DNA from: an uncultured Collinsella sp.
GTDB taxonomy: Bacteria; Actinomycetota; Coriobacteriia; Coriobacteriales; Coriobacteriaceae
Length of the DNA stretch: 32,190 nucleotides
Assembly (NCBI GenBank): GCA_902492755.1
Contig: CABUNB010000028.1
Coordinates: forward strand, 1-32,190
Direction: 5' to 3'
Part shown: in pieces, positions 1 to 9,915 of the stretch
How the letters are laid out: every line of letters begins with the position of its first letter
Position numbering within the stretch: position 1 is the first letter of the stretch
The notes under the pieces: generated by a model
The model's input: the letters and a program-made list of their open reading frames with translations, nothing else
Databases searched by the model: none
What the model was told of the DNA's origin: nothing
Position numbers and translations under genes: made by a program

Positions 1-46
1 CGCAAAAAGTAAGCCAGCCTGCGCATAAGCGCAAAAGGAGCCCCGC

Positions 47-922
47 ATGGATTGCCCGGTCACCGCTCGTCCCACCGTTATCGTTATCTCCGACTCGCTC
101 GGCGATACCGCTTGTGAGGTGGTGCTTGCGGCGTCCGGGCAATTTGATGAAGGGGCTTTTCGCGTTTTGCGCCTGCCTAAGGTGACCTCCGTGGAGCAGG
201 TCAAGTCATTTGTGGGGCCGCGCGTCGATGCCGACCATCGCGATATCGCCGTGTTCCATACCATCGTCGACCCGGCCCTTCGTGCTCGCGTACTCGACTA
301 CTTGGGCATGCTGCACATTCGCTCGGTCGACCTGATCGGTCCGACGCTCGCCGTGCTTTCATCGCTTATCGGCGTTGCGCCCAAGGGCGTGGCGGGCGTG
401 ATTCACAAGACCGACGATCGCTATTTCCATCGCATTGAGGCTATGGAGTATTTCGTTGAGCACGATGACGGGCGCGGTTGCGACGATCTGTCGGGTGCCG
501 ATATCGTGCTGCTGGGCGTGTCGCGCACGTCCAAGACCCCGCTGTCGATGTATTTAGCCTATCAGGGCTACAAGGTCGCCAATGTCCCATTGGCGCATGG
601 CATGGAGCCACCCAAGTCGATTTACGAGGTCGACCCGATGCGCCTGTTCGGCCTGATTTCGACCGTTGACGTGATTTCTGAGATCCGCGATAGCCGCTTG
701 GGGGATGATAACGCCCGTGCCGTTGCCGGCTCCTATGCTGAGCCCGAGAGCGTACGCAGCGAGCTCGAGGAGGCCCGTGCCCTCATGAAGCGCCTGGGCT
801 GCTTTGTGGTGCGCACCGACGGCAAAGCCATCGAGGAAAGCGCTGCCGAGATTATTGCCCACCTCGAGGAGATCCAGGAAGCCAGGGCCCGCCGTGCCGC
901 CCGCCGCGCTCAACAAAAGTAG
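47..922 (+). CDS. PPDK regulatory protein (bifunctional kinase/pyrophosphorylase, DUF299)
   Basis: Family members switch pyruvate phosphate dikinase off by ADP-dependent phosphorylation of a threonine next to its catalytic histidine, and on again by phosphate-dependent pyrophosphorolysis. The 291-residue length is typical. The N-terminus reads VIVISDSLGD (residues 11-20), the usual family opening, and a P-loop-like GVSRTSKT lies at 157-164, followed by the conserved PLSMYLAYQGYKVANVPL stretch. The ATG at 47 has an AAAGGAG ribosome site seven bases upstream. The C-terminal ~20 residues are rich in Arg and Ala. The next gene is ppdK itself, whose target Thr and His are intact, so substrate and regulator are encoded side by side. 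They are separated by 326 bases with a hairpin repeat, so they may be transcribed separately. Confidence 0.93.
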   Translation: MDCPVTARPTVIVISDSLGDTACEVVLAASGQFDEGAFRVLRLPKVTSVEQVKSFVGPRVDADHRDIAVFHTIVDPALRARVLDYLGMLHIRSVDLIGPTLAVLSSLIGVAPKGVAGVIHKTDDRYFHRIEAMEYFVEHDDGRGCDDLSGADIVLLGVSRTSKTPLSMYLAYQGYKVANVPLAHGMEPPKSIYEVDPMRLFGLISTVDVISEIRDSRLGDDNARAVAGSYAEPESVRSELEEARALMKRLGCFVVRTDGKAIEESAAEIIAHLEEIQEARARRAARRAQQK

Positions 923-984
923 CTCACTTGGGACAAGGTTGTTTGGGTAGCTAATTTGGGACGGGGCTCTTTTAGCTACCCAAA
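920..984. repeat. Inverted repeat with TTGGGAC loop, downstream of the PPDK regulator
   Basis: Arms of 13 bases at 942-954 and 972-984 are exact reverse complements (TTTGGGTAGCTAA / TTAGCTACCCAAA) around a 17-base loop. The loop begins TTTGGGACGGGG. A second TTGGGAC lies at 928-934, just after a TAGCT at 920-924. No T-run follows the right arm, so a simple intrinsic terminator is not well supported, although it may still protect the mRNA 3' end. The TTGGGAC core recalls the loop of the 33-nt repeat at 24999, 30574 and 31587, but the stem sequence is different. Confidence 0.7.
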
Positions 985-1013
985 GAGAATACTTGGAAAT
1001 AATGCTGATAAAT

Positions 1014-1126
1014 GGTAAAGCGATTTAGCAAAAGCATCGCATCCGACCTGCATTTTCCTTGTAGTGGTATCTTCATAAGGTAACCACCTTTACCTACCGT
1101 TTACCGCCGGTTTTAGCACGTTTACC
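1014..1126. promoter_or_regulatory. Phased TTTACC heptamers upstream of ppdK
   Basis: CTTTACC at 1088-1094, GTTTACC at 1099-1105 and GTTTACC at 1120-1126 are spaced by 11 and 21 bases, close to one and two helical turns. A reverse copy, GGTAAAG, sits at 1014-1020. The 326-base gap 923-1248 has no gene. I could not pick a confident -35/-10 pair. A regulator-binding array is an inference from spacing only. Confidence 0.3.
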
Positions 1127-1248
1127 AAACCGCGCACCCTCTGCTCAAGCCTGTCCAAAACCCGCCGTATAGTTCCCTCACGGCCCGCATCCGGCGGGTC
1201 GATTCGTTACCACGGTCGTGCGCGTGAGCGCATGGAAGGGGAAGCATC

Positions 1249-3999
<2,751 letters not shown>

Positions 4000-4038
4000 C
4001 GCCCCGCACATCGACGTCTAGTGTAGCCCCCCTTCATG

Positions 4039-4066
4039 CCGCCCGTCTCATTCGTGAGGCGGGCGG
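4039..4066 (+). terminator. Terminator after ppdK
   Basis: A 12-bp stem, CCGCCCGTCTCA against TGAGGCGGGCGG (one G-U pair), has a TTCG tetraloop at 4051-4054. The downstream sequence is only moderately T-rich, with clusters of T at 4080-4092. Confidence 0.8.
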
Positions 4067-4112
4067 TTATCATGTGCGGGTTTTGTCTTTTTGTCTGCGT
4101 AAAAAATTGTTC

Positions 4113-4140
4113 TTGCAGCAGAAACCCGCGCGTGTATACT
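4113..4140 (+). promoter_or_regulatory. Promoter of rplS
   Basis: A -35 box TTGCAG (4113-4118) and a -10 box TATACT (4135-4140) are separated by 16 bases. Transcription would start near 4147, giving a leader of about 60 bases. It lies just after the ppdK terminator, so rplS is independently transcribed. Confidence 0.65.
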
Positions 4141-4161
4141 CGAATACGTTTGTTCAACTAC

Positions 4162-4185
4162 GTGCCGGCCAAGATGGTACGGCAC
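4162..4185 (+). other. Hairpin in the rplS leader
   Basis: GTGCCG (4162-4167) pairs with CGGCAC (4180-4185), with a further GCC/GGT pairing inside. It sits ~12 bases before the ribosome site of rplS. Several ribosomal-protein mRNAs have autoregulatory leaders; whether this is one is not shown by the sequence. Confidence 0.4.
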
Positions 4186-4209
4186 CTCTAGAAGAGTAAG
4201 GAATTGCAC

Positions 4210-4551
4210 ATGGATTACATCCGCGCAATCGAGCGTCAGCAGATCCGCGAGGACATTCCTCAGGTTCGCGTCGCCGACAACGTCAAGGTTCACTACCGCA
4301 TTAAGGAAGGCGACCGCGAGCGCATCCAGGTCTTCCAGGGCGACGTCATCCGCATGGCCGGCGCCGGTGCCCGCGAGACCTTCACCGTCCGCAAGATGTC
4401 CTTCGGTGTCGGTGTTGAGCGTACCTTCCCGCTTCACAGCCCCAAGATCGCCAAGCTCGAGGTCGTTCGTCATGGTCGCGTCCGCCGCGCCAAGCTGTAC
4501 TACCTCCGCGACAAGGTGGGCAAGGCTGCTCGCATCCCCGAGAAGCGCTAA
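4210..4551 (+). CDS. rplS: 50S ribosomal protein L19
   Basis: L19 lies at the interface of the two ribosomal subunits. The 113-residue protein shows the family pattern: IRAIERQQIREDIPQVRVAD at the start, then a beta-rich core with FQGDVIRMAGAGARETFTVR, GVGVERTFPLHSPKIAKLEV, and a basic end RRAKLYYLRDKVGKAARI. An in-frame TTG at 4204 is only one base from the AAGGA site at 4198-4202, while ATG 4210 has normal spacing of seven bases and gives the usual N-terminus, so 4210 is chosen. It is a single-gene unit with its own promoter, leader hairpin and terminator. Confidence 0.97.
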   Translation: MDYIRAIERQQIREDIPQVRVADNVKVHYRIKEGDRERIQVFQGDVIRMAGAGARETFTVRKMSFGVGVERTFPLHSPKIAKLEVVRHGRVRRAKLYYLRDKVGKAARIPEKR

Positions 4552-4585
4552 GAAGATCGCAGCGTCTGTCCACTCGTTTGGACAC

Positions 4586-4615
4586 AAGGGTCACCTTCGG
4601 GTGGCCCTTCTTTTT
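4586..4615 (+). terminator. Terminator after rplS
   Basis: The 10-bp stem AAGGGTCACC / GGTGGCCCTT (one G-U pair) has a TTCG loop at 4596-4599 and is followed by CTTTTT. A smaller GTCCA/TGGAC hairpin lies just before it at 4568-4583. Confidence 0.93.
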
Positions 4616-4644
4616 ATCTGATTTGCATGCAAGGAGGGCCTGGT

Positions 4645-5433
4645 ATGGCCAACATGACGAGCTCGGTTTCGGCATCGCAGGTTGCCGGCGAGCTGGCGAG
4701 CGCTACGTTTGAGGAGATTCCCGCCCTCGTGGAGCATTATCGCGAGGATCCGCGCCAGCAGGTGATCAAGGCTTGCGAGCGTGCCCTCAAACGCCATGCC
4801 AAAGAGCTTGCCGAGCGCGAGCGCGTCAATGACATGTACGAGCTTATGCATGAGCTTGGTGGCGATGGGGTGGTCGTTGGTGTCGACGAGGTGGGTCGCG
4901 GATCGGTGGCCGGTCCTTTGACGGTATGCGCCGTCTGTCTTCCTATGGAGCCGCGCGTCTGGGGTATCAACGATTCCAAAAAGCTCACGCCCGCGCGCCG
5001 CGAGTTGCTCTCGGTGAAGATTGCCGAGGTGGCGACGGCAATCGGTTTTTGCCATATCGCGCCGAAGGATATCGATGAAATGGGCATGGCCCGTGCTATC
5101 CGTACCGCCGTTGCGGGCGCCGTGGCCGATACGGGACTTGAACCCGACTGCGTCCTCATGGATGGCAACCCCTTGGGCGCCGTTCCCAACGAGCGCGATG
5201 TGGTGAAGGGCGATGCCAAAATCGCCTGCATCGCCGCAGCGTCCATCATGGCCAAGGTCACGCGTGACGAGATGATGGTCGAGTACGACGCCGAGTATCC
5301 CGAGTACCATCTGGCCGAGTCGAAGGGCTATGCAAGCCCCGAGCATATCGAGGCCATTCGCAAACATGGACTTTGTCCACTGCACCGCGTGAGCTTTTGC
5401 GGAAACTTTCTGCAGACTGAGCGCCTTTTCTAG
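4645..5433 (+). CDS. rnhB: Ribonuclease HII
   Basis: RNase HII cuts the RNA strand of RNA-DNA hybrids and removes single ribonucleotides misincorporated into DNA. At 262 residues it is the long form, with an ~75-residue helical N-terminal extension before the catalytic domain, as in Bacillus RnhB. The catalytic acidic residues are visible: Asp81 and Glu82 in GVDEVGRGSVAGP, Asp173 in LMDGNP, and Asp208 in MAKVTRDEM; DSKKLTPARRE follows the first motif. An upstream ATG at 4627 precedes the AGGAGG site (4632-4637). ATG 4645 lies seven bases after that site and is taken as the start. It lies between the rplS terminator and a T6 terminator and may be monocistronic. Confidence 0.95.
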   Translation: MANMTSSVSASQVAGELASATFEEIPALVEHYREDPRQQVIKACERALKRHAKELAERERVNDMYELMHELGGDGVVVGVDEVGRGSVAGPLTVCAVCLPMEPRVWGINDSKKLTPARRELLSVKIAEVATAIGFCHIAPKDIDEMGMARAIRTAVAGAVADTGLEPDCVLMDGNPLGAVPNERDVVKGDAKIACIAAASIMAKVTRDEMMVEYDAEYPEYHLAESKGYASPEHIEAIRKHGLCPLHRVSFCGNFLQTERLF

Positions 5434-5482
5434 GTCAATTGTGGAGACAGGGACCTCTGGGGTTTTATAAACCTGCTGGTAG

Positions 5483-5524
5483 CGGGCCGTATGCAACACC
5501 ATTGCTGCGCACGACCCGTTTTTT
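5483..5524 (+). terminator. Probable terminator after rnhB
   Basis: An imperfect 12-bp stem opens with CGGG at 5483 and closes with CCCG, directly followed by six T (5519-5524). The 189-base gap 5434-5622 otherwise contains no gene I can support. Confidence 0.7.
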
Positions 5525-5622
5525 GACGGCATTTGGTCAGCTTTTGGTTTGCTTCCGGTACTTACCCGCATGAAAGGTGCCCTCATCATCGGGGCAATGC
5601 AGCGTGCGGGAAAGGAGACCCC

Positions 5623-6108
5623 ATGAGTGCCGCAAGCAAAAAGAGCAAGACGCAGCAGCTCAAGGAGCGTTGGGAAAACGGCGAGCTCGACTGCGGGGCG
5701 ATGACGCCCGAGTTTATCAAGGGACTCAGTCCCCGCGAGCTGGGCATGCTGGGCGAGCTGATCACCATCGACTACTTTAACGAGCGCGGCTACACCTTGC
5801 TGGAGCAGGGTTATCGTTGCTCCGAGGGCGAGGCCGATCTGGTGCTGCTCGATGAGCTCGACGATGTCGTGGTGATGGCCGAGGTCAAGACCAGACGCGT
5901 TGCGCTGGATTGCAGCACGCGGGTCTTTCCCGAGGAGGCTGTGGACGCCCGAAAGCAACGCCGCTATCGCCGCATCGCAAGTTGCTATCTCATGGAGCAT
6001 TATCCGCTCAAGGCGATTCGCTTCGATGCCGTGGGTGTCACCATTCGTGGCGGGCATATCGCCGAGATCGAGCATCAGTACAACGCGTTCGATTGGCAGG
6101 TGTCGTGA
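5623..6108 (+). CDS. YraN family (UPF0102) nuclease-like protein
   Basis: This is a small protein with the restriction-endonuclease-like fold signature of UPF0102: LGMLGELITIDYFNERGY, then CSEGEADLVLL, then VVMAEVKTR. The probable metal-site residues are Glu70/Asp72 and Glu87-x-Lys89. The family's biological role is unsettled; it usually lies beside rnhB, comM and dprA, as here. The frame is open further upstream, but ATG 5623 has a GAAAGGAG site and gives the normal 161-residue length. The first ~30 residues are charged and not part of the conserved core. Its stop overlaps the comM start by one base (TGATG), so translation is probably coupled. Confidence 0.9.
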   Translation: MSAASKKSKTQQLKERWENGELDCGAMTPEFIKGLSPRELGMLGELITIDYFNERGYTLLEQGYRCSEGEADLVLLDELDDVVVMAEVKTRRVALDCSTRVFPEEAVDARKQRRYRRIASCYLMEHYPLKAIRFDAVGVTIRGGHIAEIEHQYNAFDWQVS

Positions 6109-7631
6109 TGGCGTTCGAGACGTTTGCCGTTCACGCGGCCTGCATCCGCGGCGTCGAGGCGATTCACGTCACGGTCGAGGTCTCGCTTGCCGGCGGCGTG
6201 CCGGGCATCCAGATGCTCGGCATTCCGAGTATGGAGGTGATGGAGTCACGCGGTCGTATTCGCTGCGCGATGCGCTCCGCCGGGTTCGAGATCCCGCGCT
6301 CGGGCATTACGGTCAATCTGGCGCCCGGCGATATTCGCAAGACCGGTAGCGGCTTTGATCTGCCCATCGCCATCGCGGTATTGGCGGCCGATGGTCAGAT
6401 TCCCCGTGACAACCTCGATCGTTGTCTTATCGCTGGTGAGCTTGGCTTGGACGGTACGGTGCTTCCTGTCAAGGGCGAGGTGGCGTTTCAGCTATTGGCG
6501 CGTGATATGGGGCTGTCCTTTATCGCCGGCAGGTCCGATCAGCATGTGCCGCTTGCGGGCGTTGATTGCGGCTTTATCGATCATCTGTCTCAGCTTGCTC
6601 GCGGCATGGGCGGTGCCGTGCGTCATTATCTGGATTCCGAGGGTGTTGAGGTGACCTTTGAGCCCGAACTCGACTATGCCGACGTGCTAGGGCAGGAAGT
6701 CGCTAAACGCGGCATGGCGCTTGCGGCCGCCGGCGAGCTCGGCCTGCTCATGATCGGCTCGCCCGGTTCGGGTAAGACCATGCTCGCGCGCCGTATGACC
6801 GGCATCCTGCCCGAGCTTTCCGTTGAGGACCAGCAGGAGGCGCTGTGCATCCATTCGGTCTTGGGTGAGAACATCGATGGCTTGTTGGCGGGACACCGGC
6901 CCTTCCGCAGTCCCCATCACAGCATTTCAACGGCGGGCCTCATTGGCGGAGGGCGCCCGGTGCATCCGGGTGAGATCAGCCTTGCTCATGGCGGCGTGCT
7001 CTTTTTGGACGAGCTTGCCGAGTTTCCCACGGGTGTGCTGCAGACGCTGCGTCAGCCCATCGAGCGCGGCTATGTGAGGATCGTACGCGTCGACGGGGCC
7101 TTTACCTTCCCGTCGCGCTTTCAGCTGCTGGCTGCGAGCAATCCCTGCCCCTGCGGTTTTTTGGGCGATCGCGAGGTACCGTGTCGCTGCTCAGCGGCGA
7201 TGGTCGAGCGCTATCGGTCTAAACTGCGCGGCCCTTTGGCCGACCGTATCGACATGATGATCGATGTGACCCGTCCCGACCCCCAGGTGATTATCGAGGG
7301 AGCGGAGGGCATGTCGTCGGCCGAGTTACGTGACTACGTTGTGCGCGGTCGCGCCTTTCGCGCCTGGCGCGAGTCCCGTATGGACGATGCGGATGCCGAG
7401 GCCGAGGATGACGAGACGCGGTCCATTGACGGCGTCGTATCGACCTTTGAGCTCGATGATGCGGCGGAGAAGTGTGTGCTCGGCCTGTCGAAGCGCACAC
7501 ATCTCACGGGCCGCGGCATCGTGCGCCTGGTTCGCATTGCGCGTACGATCGCAGATGTCGCCGAGAGCGAGCAAGTGTCGCAGGACCACGTGCTCGAGGC
7601 GGCGATGTATCAGGGAAGGAGGGACCAATGA
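6108..7631 (+). CDS. comM: ComM/YifB-type AAA+ ATPase (magnesium chelatase-like)
   Basis: ComM in naturally competent bacteria is a hexameric helicase that promotes branch migration during integration of incoming DNA; homologues occur widely in bacteria not known to be competent. The protein has 507 residues, normal for the family. Visible parts are an N-terminal LonC-like domain (residues 1-170), Walker A GSPGSGKT (217-224), Walker B VLFLDE (297-302), and the Cys-rich NPCPCGFLGDREVPCRC segment. ATG 6108 is used because the conserved MAFETFAVHAA begins there; the longer open frame upstream overlaps yraN and is not conserved in character. It is coupled to yraN (1-base overlap) and dprA (4-base overlap). 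Confidence 0.93.
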   Translation: MAFETFAVHAACIRGVEAIHVTVEVSLAGGVPGIQMLGIPSMEVMESRGRIRCAMRSAGFEIPRSGITVNLAPGDIRKTGSGFDLPIAIAVLAADGQIPRDNLDRCLIAGELGLDGTVLPVKGEVAFQLLARDMGLSFIAGRSDQHVPLAGVDCGFIDHLSQLARGMGGAVRHYLDSEGVEVTFEPELDYADVLGQEVAKRGMALAAAGELGLLMIGSPGSGKTMLARRMTGILPELSVEDQQEALCIHSVLGENIDGLLAGHRPFRSPHHSISTAGLIGGGRPVHPGEISLAHGGVLFLDELAEFPTGVLQTLRQPIERGYVRIVRVDGAFTFPSRFQLLAASNPCPCGFLGDREVPCRCSAAMVERYRSKLRGPLADRIDMMIDVTRPDPQVIIEGAEGMSSAELRDYVVRGRAFRAWRESRMDDADAEAEDDETRSIDGVVSTFELDDAAEKCVLGLSKRTHLTGRGIVRLVRIARTIADVAESEQVSQDHVLEAAMYQGRRDQ

Positions 7632-8563
7632 TGGCCGAGGGGACCTTTGAGCTACATCCAGGTGATGCGTTGTATCCCGAGACTGTTTTGGAGCTTTCTG
7701 ATGTACCCCAGACGCTCTATGTGCGCGGCAACCCCGAGGTGCTTTCGACGCCCGCGCTCTCCATCATCGGCGCGCGCAAAGCCTCGCCGTATGGTCTTGC
7801 CGTGGCAGAGCTTGCGGCAAAGGTGGCGGTCGAGGCGGGCGTGACGGTAGTTTCGGGCGGCGCGGTCGGTTGCGACCAGGCCTCGGGTTGGGCTGCGGTC
7901 AACGCTGGCGGCAAACACGTCGTGGTGCTGGGGACGGGCGCCGACGTGGTCTATCCGCGCTCGAGCGCGGGGCTTATTACGCGCACGCTCGATACGGGTG
8001 GCGCGGTCGTGTCGATCTCCCCGTGGGGCATGGGTCCTCGCAAGTTTGCCTTTCCGCGCCGCAATCGCGTGATCGCGGCCCTGTCGCAAGCCCTCTTTGT
8101 ATCCGAGGCGGGTATGCCTTCCGGGACGTTTTCTACAGCCGAGGCTGCTATGGATTTGGGGCGAGAACTTCTTGCCGTACCGGGGTCGATCCTATCGCCC
8201 GAGTCGCGTGGCACGAATTACCTCATTGCGAACGGTGCCTGCTGCATCATCGACGAGGAATCTATCGAGATGGCTATCTCACGCATCTATGGAACCCTGC
8301 GCTACTCGCGCCCCGATGCTCCCGGCATTGCCGACCTGGATTCAACGCAGCAGACCGTGATGCATGCGCTCATCGCCTCTCCGCTCAAGGTCGACGACAT
8401 CGCGGCGCTCGTCTCGCTCGATGCTGTCGGCGTACTCAAACTCTTGGGTTCGCTTGAACTCGAGGGCCTTATCGAGCGCATGATGGATGGAAGGTATGCG
8501 CCCTCCAAGTTTGCCCTTCACGCCCAGACACCCTTCGGTCACAATGGGAAACGTGTCAATTAG
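7628..8563 (+). CDS. dprA: DNA-processing protein DprA (Smf)
   Basis: DprA protects incoming single-stranded DNA and loads RecA. The 311-residue protein has the Rossmann-like core (SIIGARKASPYGLAVAEL; SGGAVGCDQ; VVVLGTGADVVYPRSS; PRRNRVIAALSQALFVSEA) and a C-terminal winged-helix region (TQQTVMHALIASPLKVDDIAAL). No N-terminal SAM-like domain is seen. The segment usually reading like GID..AHRGAL is here GCDQASGWAAV, so a normally conserved His-Arg pair is missing. ATG 7628 (or the next ATG, 7631) follows a GGAAGGAGGG site and overlaps the comM stop. The gene context of comM and xer fits DNA uptake or repair. Confidence 0.93.
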   Translation: MMAEGTFELHPGDALYPETVLELSDVPQTLYVRGNPEVLSTPALSIIGARKASPYGLAVAELAAKVAVEAGVTVVSGGAVGCDQASGWAAVNAGGKHVVVLGTGADVVYPRSSAGLITRTLDTGGAVVSISPWGMGPRKFAFPRRNRVIAALSQALFVSEAGMPSGTFSTAEAAMDLGRELLAVPGSILSPESRGTNYLIANGACCIIDEESIEMAISRIYGTLRYSRPDAPGIADLDSTQQTVMHALIASPLKVDDIAALVSLDAVGVLKLLGSLELEGLIERMMDGRYAPSKFALHAQTPFGHNGKRVN

Positions 8564-8577
8564 AAAGGTGTTTGCAG

Positions 8578-9915
8578 ATGCAGTTCGATCAGGTGACAGT
8601 TATCGGTGGCGGTCTGGCGGGTTCGGAGTGCGCGATCCAGCTGGCAGATCGCGGGTTTGCCGTAAAGCTGTGCGAGATGCGCCCCCAGGTGAGCTCCCCG
8701 GCCCACCATACCGATCACCTGGCAGAGCTCGTCTGCTCCAATTCGTTTAAGTCGACCCGTCCGGATTCCGCGGCTGGTTTGCTGAAGGCCGAGCTTGAGC
8801 GCATGGGTTCAGTTCTGCTCGATTGCGCCCATCGCGCGGCTGTTCCCGCCGGTGGCGCCTTAGCGGTCGATCGCGTCAAGTTTTCCGAGCTTGTCGAGGC
8901 CGAAGTTGCCGCTCGTCCCAATATCGAGGTCGTGCACGGCGAGGTCACGCAGATTCCCGAGGGCCACGTGGTCATTGCCGCGGGCCCGCTGTGTTCACCT
9001 GCGCTGAGCGAAGAGGTCATGAAGCTCGTCGGTGGCGACGCCCTTGCGTTCTTCGATGCCGCGGCGCCGATCGTCGATGCCTCCACGCTCGATATGGACG
9101 TGCTGTTCTCGCAGTCGCGCTACGAGGAGCAGGGGAGCGGCGACTATCTCAACGCTCCGCTCAACAAGGAGGAGTACGAGGCCTTTATCGAGGCGCTTAC
9201 CACGGCCGACCGCGTGGTGCTCAAAGACTTTGAGGGCGGCGATCTGTTCCAGGCCTGTCAGCCCGCCGAGGAGGTCGCGCGCACGGGCAAGGATGCCATC
9301 CGCTTTGGTGCCATGAAGCCCGTCGGCCTCACCGACCCGCGTACCGGACGTCGCCCCTGGGCGGCGATTCAGCTGCGTGCCGAGAACAAGGAGAAGACCG
9401 CCTATAACCTGGTGGGCTTCCAGACCAACCTGACCTTTGGCGAGCAGAAGCGCGTCTTCCATATGGTGCCGGGCCTTGAGAACGCTGAGTTCTTCCGCTA
9501 CGGTGTCATGCACCGCAATACCTTTGTCGACGCCCCGCACGTGCTCGATGGCACCTTTGCCGTGCCCGGTACCGGCGTGCGCCTGGCCGGTCAGATCACC
9601 GGCACCGAGGGGTACATGGAAGCCGTGGCGACAGGTCTGCTCGCGGCGCTCAACACCTATGCCGAGGCTATCGGTGCCTCGGGCGTCGAGTTGCCGCGTG
9701 TGGGCGCCCTGGGTGCGCTCGTGGGTTATGCGACCGATCCTGCCACCGTTGGCTATCAGCCTATGCATGTCAACTTTGGCCTGGTGCCGCCACTCGAGGA
9801 TGGTAAGCGCCGCAGCAAGCGCGACCGCTACCAGGCCTATGCGGACCGTGCGCTCGAGGCCCTTGATGCCTATCTGGCCACTCGCTCCGATCTGTTTGGA
9901 GGCGACCGGTCATAG
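8578..9915 (+). CDS. trmFO: Folate/FAD-dependent tRNA (uracil-54-C5)-methyltransferase TrmFO
   Basis: TrmFO makes ribothymidine at position 54 of tRNA using methylenetetrahydrofolate and FADH2. The 445-residue protein begins with an FAD-binding GGGLAGSECA (residues 11-20) and contains the family motifs CEMRP, HHTDHLAELVCSNSFKS and FQACQPAEEVARTGKDAIRF. The C-terminal half has the expected NLVGFQTNLTFGEQKRVF and GQITGTEGYMEA. A TTG at 8572 is too close to the AAAGGTG site; ATG 8578 has correct spacing. It sits 14 bases after dprA and in Bacillus-like order next to a Xer recombinase. The frame stops at TAG 9913. Confidence 0.96.
   Translation: MQFDQVTVIGGGLAGSECAIQLADRGFAVKLCEMRPQVSSPAHHTDHLAELVCSNSFKSTRPDSAAGLLKAELERMGSVLLDCAHRAAVPAGGALAVDRVKFSELVEAEVAARPNIEVVHGEVTQIPEGHVVIAAGPLCSPALSEEVMKLVGGDALAFFDAAAPIVDASTLDMDVLFSQSRYEEQGSGDYLNAPLNKEEYEAFIEALTTADRVVLKDFEGGDLFQACQPAEEVARTGKDAIRFGAMKPVGLTDPRTGRRPWAAIQLRAENKEKTAYNLVGFQTNLTFGEQKRVFHMVPGLENAEFFRYGVMHRNTFVDAPHVLDGTFAVPGTGVRLAGQITGTEGYMEAVATGLLAALNTYAEAIGASGVELPRVGALGALVGYATDPATVGYQPMHVNFGLVPPLEDGKRRSKRDRYQAYADRALEALDAYLATRSDLFGGDRS

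Noticed and set aside
5434..5482. Extra copy of the GGGGACAG repeat after rnhB
   Set aside because: GGAGACAGGGACC is only superficially similar, with no CACTCAT/ATGAGTG arms or period.
5910..6107. N-terminal extension of ComM overlapping yraN
   Set aside because: It would add 66 residues not typical of the family; the conserved MAFETFAVHAA starts at 6108.
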